A DNA stretch of 42,746 nt from Carboxylicivirga fragile. Lineage in GTDB: Bacteria > Bacteroidota > Bacteroidia > Bacteroidales > Marinilabiliaceae. The notes below the pieces were generated by a model, which did not search any database, was not told where the DNA came from, and was given only the letters and a program-made list of their open reading frames with translations. A program made the translations under genes and the position numbers. The stretch lies in the NCBI GenBank assembly GCA_025499625.1, contig JAFMVD010000053.1:1-42746 (forward strand). Reading direction: 5' to 3'. This document shows, one piece after another, positions 1 through 6,353 of this stretch. The first letter of the stretch is position 1. Each line of letters starts with the position of its first letter.

Positions 1-99
1 CATTCAGCCTTACTAAAAGAGCTTTTGAAAATTGGTTTTGAGAAAAAAGAAAAAAGTCTACTTTTAACATGTCCTAAAAAAGGGAAGTCGACAATATAA
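1..99 (+). CDS. C-terminal tail of an unidentified protein (partial)
   Basis: Reading frame 1 is open from the first base and ends at TAA 97-99, giving the last 32 residues of a protein that starts outside the window. The tail is lysine- and leucine-rich (ending CPKKGKSTI). Nothing in it identifies a family. The frame is plausible because it is co-directional with the Fic gene 42 bases downstream, but an open frame of this length can also occur by chance. Confidence 0.4.
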   Translation, partial: HSALLKELLKIGFEKKEKSLLLTCPKKGKSTI

Positions 100-129
100 G
101 AATCCAATATCTTCTAAAATATTTTACAT

Positions 130-137
130 TATCTTTG
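130..137 (+). promoter_or_regulatory. -7 promoter box of the Fic gene
   Basis: TATCTTTG matches the Bacteroidota sigma-ABfrA -7 consensus TAnnTTTG exactly. It ends only 4 bases before the ATG at 142, so the transcript would start at or within a few bases of the start codon. This implies a leaderless or nearly leaderless mRNA. Confidence 0.6.
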
Positions 138-141
138 TATT

Positions 142-927
142 ATGTGGAATAAACTAGACCAATTACGAAAGCAATACATAGACTTAAACCTCCATGAGGT
201 AATTGACTATGAGAAATTTGCTATGATTTCGATTGTTTACCATTCCACAAAGATTGAAGGCTGCTCCTTGAGTGAGAGTGATACCAAAGTACTATTAGAA
301 AAAGACATAACGGCTAAAGGCAAACCGCTAAGCGATCATTTAATGGTGAAAGACCATTATCAGGCTTTTCGCTTCGTTAAAGAATCTGCGCAGAAACAAC
401 AGAAGATATCCATCGAATTTATTCAAGCCATTGCTGCTCAAGTCATGAAAAACACGGGTGGTGAAGCAAATTCCATGGCAGGCTCCTTTAATACCGCCCA
501 TGGCGACTTACGCTTGGCACAGGTTTATGTCGACCAAAAATATTTTCCCGACTATAAAAAGGTTGAATCCTTATTAAGCCAACTCGTTGAAGCAAGCAAT
601 AAGAGTTTGAAGGGATTATCCGGCAATGATTGTCTAAAACTAGCTGCTGATGTTCATTACAACTTAGTCAATATTCATCCCTTTGGCGATGGTAATGGCC
701 GTACTTCTCGCCTTCTAATGAATTATATTCAGCTTTTTAATAAAGAACCACTCATAAAAATATTCACTGAAGATAGAGCTGAGTACATTGATGCCTTAAA
801 TGAAACCGAGAAACAACAAGATCCAAATATATTTAGAACTTTTATTGCCTCACAGCAGATTAAGTTCTACGTGGCAGAAATTGAAAAATACAAAAAAAAG
901 AATAAAGACTTTACTCTTCTGTTTTAA
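142..927 (+). CDS. Fic family protein (AMP transferase), class II-like
   Basis: The 261-residue protein carries the Fic active-site motif HPFGDGNGR at residues 179-187 (His179 is the catalytic base; the following loop binds the ATP phosphates). Near the N-terminus S35-TKIE-G40 fits the inhibitory-helix motif (S/T)xxxE(G/N), so the protein should be autoinhibited in cis (class II arrangement). Fic enzymes usually transfer AMP from ATP to a hydroxyl of a target protein. No signal peptide or membrane segment is visible, so it should be cytoplasmic. The Fic core fills most of the chain and no C-terminal winged-helix domain is evident. No antitoxin-like partner gene is adjacent; the upstream neighbour is only a 32-residue tail. 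The target is unknown. Confidence 0.93.
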   Translation: MWNKLDQLRKQYIDLNLHEVIDYEKFAMISIVYHSTKIEGCSLSESDTKVLLEKDITAKGKPLSDHLMVKDHYQAFRFVKESAQKQQKISIEFIQAIAAQVMKNTGGEANSMAGSFNTAHGDLRLAQVYVDQKYFPDYKKVESLLSQLVEASNKSLKGLSGNDCLKLAADVHYNLVNIHPFGDGNGRTSRLLMNYIQLFNKEPLIKIFTEDRAEYIDALNETEKQQDPNIFRTFIASQQIKFYVAEIEKYKKKNKDFTLLF

Positions 928-1491
928 ACAGGGTAAGCATTTCCCTTTTCCCTTTGATTTCATTCGACTCATCCGCCCTGTTATATAGAAAGGAAAATTA
1001 GCAATAAATGGTTGTACCGATATGAAATCGATAGTACTTTTTCTAAGTACCGCCATACGTATCAACAAAAAGAAAAAAGATGGCTACCTCACTTTCAATA
1101 GCCTCTTGTCGTATTTTAAGAAATTTAATACAGGTGAACTTGAATAAAACCCTTAAGTTCAAATTATTCCATTATAAAATTTGTCATATCAACTAATCTC
1201 TAATCAATAATCCGTAATCTTATTATCATCGTCCATTAATCATTAACAATTAATCACTAATCACTCAACTAAACATCGTACATCTAAACATTTCGACATA
1301 CTTCGACAAGCTCAGTATTCGCTTCGAAAATCGAATCTTCAAATTAGCACATCGCCATCCCAATTCTCGGGACTGTTGTAAACTCCAGCATCAATTAATC
1401 CTTAATCTTTTATCGTTAATCCTTAATTCATTATCGTTAATCAATAATCAAGCTAATCCCTAACACCAAGCACCTAACAACCAGCACCTAA
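928..1491. other. Repeat-rich spacer between Fic gene and gnd
   Basis: No convincing gene lies here. A 41-codon frame (1022-1147, +) and a competing overlapping frame exist but neither resembles a known family. From about 1190 to 1290 and 1391 to 1455 the DNA is made of imperfect reiterations of TTAATC/TAATCA/CTAATC words, followed at 1459-1490 by CACCTAACA-type words. Position 1292-1315 holds TTCGACATACTTCGACAAGC followed by TCAG, a string found again with one mismatch at 33460-33483. Position 1356-1392 is copy A of a dispersed 40-bp element described separately. Confidence 0.6.
1356..1392 (-). repeat. Dispersed 40-bp intergenic element, copy A
   Basis: The plus-strand words are CATCCCAATTCTCGGGACTG and AACTCCAGCATC. 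Related copies occur at 3425-3464 and 9783-9823. Each lies downstream of a minus-strand gene; this one is 99 bases beyond the gnd stop. It is the most diverged of the three. Confidence 0.55.
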
Positions 1492-2946
1492 CTACACATT
1501 ATAAGTCGTACTCGCCGTATCCCCTCCGCGTCCAGTCCAGTTGGTATGGAAAAACTCACCACGCGGTTTATCTACTCGCTCATAGGTATGTGCTCCAAAA
1601 TAATCACGTTGCGCTTGTAATAAGTTAGCAGGCAATTGCTCACTTCTGTATCCATCAAAATAACTTAAGGCTGTGGAAATAGCAGGCACAGGTATACCAT
1701 TTGTTACAGCCGCTGCAATAACTCTTCTCCATCCGGCTTGTGCATTATTAACTGTCTCTATAAAATAAGGATCCAGCAATAAGTTTGTTAACTTAGGCTC
1801 CTTATCATAGGCCTCCTTAATTTTACCTAAAAAGGCCGAACGAATAATACAGCCACCTCGCCACATTAGAGCAATACCCCCATAATTCAGATCCCATGCA
1901 AATTCATCTGCTGCTGTTTTCATGAGTGCATAGCCCTGGGCATATGAGACAATTTTTGCGGCGTACAAGGCATCCTTAATATCACTAATAAATTGTTTCT
2001 TATCGCCTTTAAACTCAAGCTTAGGTCCACTTAATAGCTTTGATGCTTCAACTCGTTCATCCTTTACAGACGATAAACAGCGTGAGAATACAGCTTCGCC
2101 AATTAATGTCAAAGGTACTCCAAGGTCTAAGGCCGTAATGCCCGTCCATTTACCAGTACCTTTTTGACCTGCTTTATCTAAAATTTTCTCAACCAGAGGT
2201 GAGCCATCCTCATCCTTAAAAGCCATGATGTCGCGAGTAATCTCCGTCAGATAAGAATCCAGTTCCTGCGTATTCCATTCCTTAAATACCTCGTGCATCT
2301 CATCAGCCGATAAGCCCAACAAGTCTTTCATGATATGATAAGCTTCAGTGATCAATTGCATATCACCGTATTCAATACCGTTATGTACCATCTTTACGAA
2401 ATGACCGGCTCCACTTTCACCAACCCAGTCACAACATGGCGTGCCATCTTCCACTTTAGCAGCAATGGCCTGAAAGATTGGTTGAACAAGAGGCCACGCC
2501 TGCTTTGATCCTCCTGGCATAATCGAAGGCCCCAATAAAGCACCTTCTTCACCACCTGACACACCAGAACCAACATAAAGTAGACCTTTACTTTCTACCA
2601 ATTTAACACGTCGTTCAGTATCAGGGTAGTGGGTGTTGCCTCCATCAATTATCACATCACCCTTGTCCAGTAAAGGAACGAGTGCATCAATGGTAGCATC
2701 CACTGCTCCACCCGCCTTAATCATCATCATTACTTTTCGTGGTCGTTCCAATGAATCAACCAATTCTTTTAGAGAATGCGTACCCATAATATTTTTTCCC
2801 TTTGCGCGGGCGGCCAAAAAATCATCCACCTTTGATGTCGAACGATTAAATACAGAAACTTGAAAACCCTTACTTTCCATGTTTAGCACTAAATTCTCTC
2901 CCATTACTGCCAGACCAATCAATCCTATATCTGATAACTTTTGCAT
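1492..2946 (-). CDS. gnd: 6-phosphogluconate dehydrogenase, decarboxylating
   Basis: This enzyme oxidises and decarboxylates 6-phosphogluconate to ribulose 5-phosphate with reduction of NADP+ in the oxidative pentose phosphate pathway. The 484-residue product has the N-terminal Rossmann fingerprint GLAVMGENL, the substrate-loop signature VGSGVSGGEEGALLGPSIMPG, the catalytic helix HNGIEYGDMQ and the family signature DKAGQKGTGKW. The length is typical for the family. The frame stays open 47 codons further upstream to a TTG, but that extension (to 3087) shows no homology-like features. The ATG at 2946 begins the Rossmann domain directly and sits about 45 bases downstream of a -7 box. The gene stands alone; zwf and pgl are not adjacent in this window. 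Confidence 0.96.
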   Translation of the reverse strand: MQKLSDIGLIGLAVMGENLVLNMESKGFQVSVFNRSTSKVDDFLAARAKGKNIMGTHSLKELVDSLERPRKVMMMIKAGGAVDATIDALVPLLDKGDVIIDGGNTHYPDTERRVKLVESKGLLYVGSGVSGGEEGALLGPSIMPGGSKQAWPLVQPIFQAIAAKVEDGTPCCDWVGESGAGHFVKMVHNGIEYGDMQLITEAYHIMKDLLGLSADEMHEVFKEWNTQELDSYLTEITRDIMAFKDEDGSPLVEKILDKAGQKGTGKWTGITALDLGVPLTLIGEAVFSRCLSSVKDERVEASKLLSGPKLEFKGDKKQFISDIKDALYAAKIVSYAQGYALMKTAADEFAWDLNYGGIALMWRGGCIIRSAFLGKIKEAYDKEPKLTNLLLDPYFIETVNNAQAGWRRVIAAAVTNGIPVPAISTALSYFDGYRSEQLPANLLQAQRDYFGAHTYERVDKPRGEFFHTNWTGRGGDTASTTYNV

Positions 2947-2996
2947 GATATATGTAGTTTTTACTTTTTTCTTAAATAATGTGACACTTTGCAATC

Positions 2997-3004
2997 CAAA
3001 GGTA
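2997..3004 (-). promoter_or_regulatory. -7 promoter box of gnd
   Basis: On the minus strand this reads TACCTTTG, an exact TAnnTTTG match. It places the transcription start near 2990 with a leader of about 45 nt before the ATG at 2946. It supports the shorter start, because the longer TTG-started frame would begin upstream of the promoter. Confidence 0.6.
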
Positions 3005-3460
3005 GTTGATACTTTTAAATTGACATAACAATAACCCCAATACAAATGATTATAGGGATCAAGGAATAAGAAGGCCACATAGTTCAAATGGTATAATAAA
3101 ATGAAACAAGTAGTGTAGCTAAAAGTTTACGTTCACATCTAATTTAATTATTCGAGCTGGAAGCTGAGCCAGGCTAAGCTCGTGGAGGTAAATATTCTTC
3201 AATTCAACATATCTCTTTATAGATTTTCGCAATCCTAACACCTAACACCTAACAACAAACACCTAACACCTAACACCTAACAACAAACACCTAATACCTA
3301 CCAGCTCATCAGTAATCCTTATTCAGTGAACAGTGAGCAATGATCCTCGGTTAAATTCCAACATTCATTAAGCTCCAAATTGAACCATCTCCAAATTAGC
3401 AAATTGACTCATTTTCAAACCATCATTCCGATACTAGGAACTGTCGTATGCTCCAGCATC
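3005..3460. other. Spacer between gnd and the WecA-like gene
   Basis: No coding region is seen. It contains the promoter region of gnd, a CCTAACA tandem array (3233-3302), more TAATCC/AATTAGC-like low-complexity words, and copy B of the dispersed element, which abuts the stop codon of the WecA-like gene. Confidence 0.6.
3233..3302. repeat. CCTAACA tandem array with higher-order period
   Basis: Seven-base units CCTAACA repeat in tandem and are interrupted twice by the same ACAA insertion (…CCTAACAACAAACA…), giving a higher-order structure of two or three units plus an interruption. The last units are degenerate (CCTAATA, CCTACC). Similar words (CACCTAACAACCAGCACCTAAC) occur at 1469-1490. Confidence 0.75.
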
Positions 3461-3464
3461 CTAA
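3425..3464 (-). repeat. Dispersed 40-bp intergenic element, copy B
   Basis: The plus-strand words are CCGATACTAGGAACTGTCGT and GCTCCAGCATCCTAA. The right end overlaps the TAG stop of the WecA-like gene (3461-3463). It aligns closely with copy C at 9783-9823 and less well with copy A. Confidence 0.65.
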
Positions 3465-4576
3465 TACCGCGTATGCCTTTGAATGCGTTTTAAACGTTTA
3501 ATCAAATGGCGTTTTTTATAATACAAAACCAGGGAAGGAATATAGGCCACAAACATACCCAGGGATAAAACCAAGATAGTCAACTTAAGCATACCCAAGT
3601 TACACAAGCTAAAACCTAAAATCACAAAGGCGATATTGACACCACCGATAATGAGACTTATTTGCAAATGTGTAAAACCGAGAGCCAACATACGATGGTG
3701 GATGTGGTTTTTGTCAGCTGTAAAAGGCGAGTTACCTTGTGATACCCTTAAGAAGAAAACACGGATGGTATCAATCACTGGCACAATTAGTATTGATAAA
3801 GCAACAGCAGGAGCACTGTTCATCTGATAAACCTGCTGAGTAACATTAGACTTACTATTAAATTCACTAAAGGTAATTGCAACCACTGCCACCAAGAAAC
3901 CTAGAATAAGTGAACCTGTATCACCCATAAAAATTTTCTGACGTCTGGAGAAAATATTATAATATGAAAAGGCCAGTAAGCCACCAACTAAAGCGGCCAC
4001 TAAAACAGGAATATGAAATTGATTATTGATAAAAAACCAGGTTCCAAAGGAGAGCAGACTAATAATACCAGTAATAGCAGCTAAACCATCAATCCCATCA
4101 ATGAGGTTAAAACCATTAACTATAAAGATGATGCTGAAAATAGTAAACATCACACTCCAAAATGCATTGGGATTAATACCAAAGAAACCATGAAAGTCCG
4201 TTAACATCAAACCACCTAATCCAACAATAATAATGGCAGCTAACAACTGACCAGCCAGCTTCACCATTGGTGCCGTAGCTAAAATATCATCTTTAATACC
4301 AATGGCAAAAATAATGATGAGTGCAGGTGTTAAAAAAGGGATATGTGGAAACTCAAACCAATCAACAAAAAGTGTATAAGTAAAGATGAAACCTATAAAA
4401 ATGGCGATTCCTCCCAAGGTAGGAATCTTAATGCGATGTACAGTTCTTTTATTTGGTTCATCAAACAGGTTTTTCATTCGCGCCACCCTTAAGATGGTTG
4501 GTATAGAAAGAAATACCAACAAGAATGATAAAAATGAAGCAAACGGAACTAATAGACGAATGGTATAATCGTTCAT
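3461..4576 (-). CDS. WecA/TagO-like polyprenyl-phosphate sugar-1-phosphate transferase
   Basis: This is a member of the MraY/WecA glycosyltransferase family 4, integral membrane enzymes that move a HexNAc-1-phosphate from a UDP-sugar onto undecaprenyl phosphate, the first step of capsule, O-antigen or wall polymer synthesis. The 371 residues are dominated by hydrophobic helices. Recognisable family motifs are DEPNKRTVHRIKIPTLGG near the N-terminus, the paired aspartates of GIKDDILA, NLIDGIDGLA, GDTGSLILG and the C-terminal HIHHR motif typical of WecA-type enzymes acting on UDP-HexNAc. An upstream TTG at 4600 keeps the frame open, but the ATG at 4576 is preferred because a -7 box overlaps that TTG. 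The divergent wza-wzc operon 0.9 kb away suggests a role in exopolysaccharide. Confidence 0.93.
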   Translation of the reverse strand: MNDYTIRLLVPFASFLSFLLVFLSIPTILRVARMKNLFDEPNKRTVHRIKIPTLGGIAIFIGFIFTYTLFVDWFEFPHIPFLTPALIIIFAIGIKDDILATAPMVKLAGQLLAAIIIVGLGGLMLTDFHGFFGINPNAFWSVMFTIFSIIFIVNGFNLIDGIDGLAAITGIISLLSFGTWFFINNQFHIPVLVAALVGGLLAFSYYNIFSRRQKIFMGDTGSLILGFLVAVVAITFSEFNSKSNVTQQVYQMNSAPAVALSILIVPVIDTIRVFFLRVSQGNSPFTADKNHIHHRMLALGFTHLQISLIIGGVNIAFVILGFSLCNLGMLKLTILVLSLGMFVAYIPSLVLYYKKRHLIKRLKRIQRHTRY

Positions 4577-4597
4577 AAAACTAATTAAATACAAATG

Positions 4598-4605
4598 CAA
4601 AATTA
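4598..4605 (-). promoter_or_regulatory. -7 promoter box of the WecA-like gene
   Basis: The minus strand reads TAATTTTG, an exact TAnnTTTG match, about 21 bases upstream of the ATG at 4576. It overlaps the alternative TTG start and so argues against it. Confidence 0.55.
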
Positions 4606-4779
4606 CAAAAACACTTTCAAGAAACTATTATCCCGCACACACAATGTACGCAACATCATTAATTTTGTTTGTAATTAAAGTCGATTTTTTAGCAATAGTG
4701 AGCAAAGATCCGATGGTTCAAAGGCTTAGTCGAACAGCAACATCATCCTTGAATTGTATATTTCATAATATTAAATAAG

Positions 4780-4960
4780 CTGCCCTTTCAGGGCGATTAC
4801 CCCTATTACCATTATTGCCCAAGGCGATGCCTCGAGCTAAAGTGAATTGGGCTTTCAGCCCGGTATTCATTTTAAACACATAGTAGCAAGCTATTTCAAC
4901 CAGCATTCGCTTCAAGTTGCACACTTCCTCTCCTTCAGGAAGGATTGAGGTGAGGTATTA
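4780..4960 (+). repeat. REP-like composite repeat, copy 1
   Basis: The unit contains the perfect palindrome arms GCCCTTTCAGGGC (4782-4794), GGGCTTTCAGCCC (4849-4861) and a weaker TCCTTCAGGAAGGA (4931-4944), then ends in GAGGTGAGGTATTA. Copy 2 at 5148-5330 has the same elements in the same order and spacing with scattered substitutions. This resembles the short palindromic repeats mobilised by REP-associated tyrosine transposases, although no such transposase is in the window. Confidence 0.75.
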
Positions 4961-4995
4961 CGTCACAAATTGGTAATATCCATCTAACAATATTT

Positions 4996-5074
4996 GCCCT
5001 GAAAGGGCTAATTAATTCAAGCCCATGCTACGCATGGGTATACCTCACGCACTTGATCCTGCGCCCTGAAAGGG
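4996..5074 (-). repeat. REP-like palindromes in inverted orientation
   Basis: Between the two direct copies lie GCCCTGAAAGGGC (4996-5008), a separate hairpin CCCATGCTACGCATGGG (5022-5038), a TACCTCA word, and GCCCTGAAAGGG (5063-5074). The GCCCTGAAAGGGC word is the reverse complement of the left palindrome of the direct copies, so the composite has direct-inverted-direct organisation. Confidence 0.65.
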
Positions 5075-5147
5075 AAGATAACCAAAACGAAGAGCCTAAT
5101 TAATATATTTCATTATCACAACCCCAATCGGCATAATACGATCTAAA

Positions 5148-5330
5148 CTGCCCTTTCAGGGCGTTTTCCCACATTATATTATTGTCCAAGGCGATACCTT
5201 GGGCTGAAGTCAATTGGGCTTTCAGCCCGTTTTTCCATTTTAAACGCTTAGCATTAAACCATTTCAACCAACTTTCTACCCCAAGTTGCACACTTCCACT
5301 CCTTCAGGAGAGGATCGAGGTGAGGTATTA
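5148..5330 (+). repeat. REP-like composite repeat, copy 2
   Basis: It contains GCCCTTTCAGGGC (5150-5162), GGGCTTTCAGCCC (5216-5228), the CAAGTTGCACACTTCC word and the terminal GAGGTGAGGTATTA, matching copy 1. It ends about 90 bases before the promoter box of the wza-like gene. Confidence 0.75.
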
Positions 5331-5420
5331 GGACATACAATACCCATCCCCATCCAAACGTTTGCTAGACCTAGAAATTCAAAATCGTTAAATAATACTT
5401 CATATAACTAAAGAAATAGC

Positions 5421-5428
5421 TATTTTTG
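5421..5428 (+). promoter_or_regulatory. -7 promoter box of the wza-wzc operon
   Basis: TATTTTTG is an exact match to TAnnTTTG. It would start transcription near 5435 and leave a leader of about 90 nt to the ATG at 5524. Confidence 0.5.
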
Positions 5429-5523
5429 AATGTTATCAATTCGTTTATGTAGGCTAATTGAAATATGAATTATTACATTTTTCAACAAACAGCTCACCTA
5501 CAACACATTATTTAAGCAAAGAA

Positions 5524-6345
5524 ATGAATAAATATAAATACATGAATCGCTTTCATTGCAAGACTATCTTAGGGCAAATCCGACGTTTTAGTTTTATGCT
5601 TCTGTTATTACTAAGTTTTTATAGCTGCATTCCGCAAAAGGAGATTGTTCTTCTTCAAGATATGGAGGGTGATAAGAACTATAAAAATCCTTTTGATGAA
5701 CTTGAAAGCATCACCGATAAATACATCTTACAAGCCAACGATTATTTATTCATTAATGTAACCACACCGGATCCGAAAATCTCAGAGTTCTTTAATCAAA
5801 CTAGATCTGGAACGGCAAACACACAACAGAATCAAAACTTTTTCTATTACCAGATTGATGACCAGATGAACATTGATTTCCCCTATGTTGGTGATATCAA
5901 CCTGAAAGGATGTAATGTTAAGATGGGAAAAGCAAAGGTACAAGAGGCACTAAAGCCCTACTTAAAAGAATATAACCTCACCTTCAAGTTAGCATCGAAC
6001 ACTTTCACAGCCTTGGGCGAATTCAGGAGCCAGGGGGTGATTAATATGAACAAAGAGCAGGTCACCATATTTGAGGCCGTTGCCCTGGCTGGAGGCACAA
6101 CACCATTCGGAAAGATCAAACAACTTAGTATTATGCGGCAAACAGAGAATGGCGCGGTTACTCACATAGTTGATCTAACAGATAAAAACCTGATCAACTC
6201 GGAGTATTATTACATCTATCCGAACGACATGTTGTATGTACGCCCAATGAAAGCGAAACAATTTGGCATTGGCGAATCATTTTCCTTAGGCATGCTTAGT
6301 GCTGCGCTAGCCTTATACCTAACCTTATCTACGCTTATTAAATAA
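5524..6345 (+). CDS. Wza-like polysaccharide export lipoprotein
   Basis: This is an outer-membrane polysaccharide export (Poly_export/SLBB) protein that forms the exit channel for capsule or exopolysaccharide. The signal region has arginines followed by a hydrophobic stretch and a lipobox ending in FYSC, so the mature protein should be acylated at that cysteine. The Poly_export domain covers roughly the stretch from YILQANDYLFINV to FKLASNTFTALG, followed by an SLBB-like domain (QGVINMNKEQVTIFEAVALAGG). A hydrophobic C-terminal helix ends the protein. The frame is open upstream to a TTG at 5458, but ATG 5524 (or 5542) gives a better lipoprotein signal. It is followed by the tyrosine kinase gene after 8 bases, the usual wza-wzc order. 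Confidence 0.92.
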   Translation: MNKYKYMNRFHCKTILGQIRRFSFMLLLLLSFYSCIPQKEIVLLQDMEGDKNYKNPFDELESITDKYILQANDYLFINVTTPDPKISEFFNQTRSGTANTQQNQNFFYYQIDDQMNIDFPYVGDINLKGCNVKMGKAKVQEALKPYLKEYNLTFKLASNTFTALGEFRSQGVINMNKEQVTIFEAVALAGGTTPFGKIKQLSIMRQTENGAVTHIVDLTDKNLINSEYYYIYPNDMLYVRPMKAKQFGIGESFSLGMLSAALALYLTLSTLIK

Positions 6346-6353
6346 TCATAAGA

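Larger units (their letters stand above)
4606..5420. other. Gene-free spacer with REP-like repeats
   Basis: About 800 bases between divergent envelope-polysaccharide genes contain no supportable gene. Most of it is a composite of palindromic repeats: two direct copies of a roughly 180-bp unit with an inverted piece between them, each listed separately. A 63-codon frame on the minus strand (5100-5291) is only the translation of the repeat. Confidence 0.7.

Noticed and set aside
1022-1147. 41-codon frame downstream of the Fic gene
   Set aside because: An equally long, overlapping frame competes with it, there is no -7 box, and neither frame resembles a known family.
2947-3087. 47-codon N-terminal extension of gnd from a TTG start
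   Set aside because: The -7 box at 2997-3004 lies inside it and the Rossmann fold starts directly after ATG 2946.
5100-5291. 63-codon minus-strand frame in the wza upstream spacer
   Set aside because: It is the translation of a palindromic repeat copy (GCCCTTTCAGGGC/GGGCTTTCAGCCC) and has no promoter or family-like features.
4606-5420. CRISPR array or origin in the repeat-rich spacer
   Set aside because: The repeats are long, palindromic and only two or three in number, with no short regular spacing and no cas genes. No DnaA-box cluster was seen.
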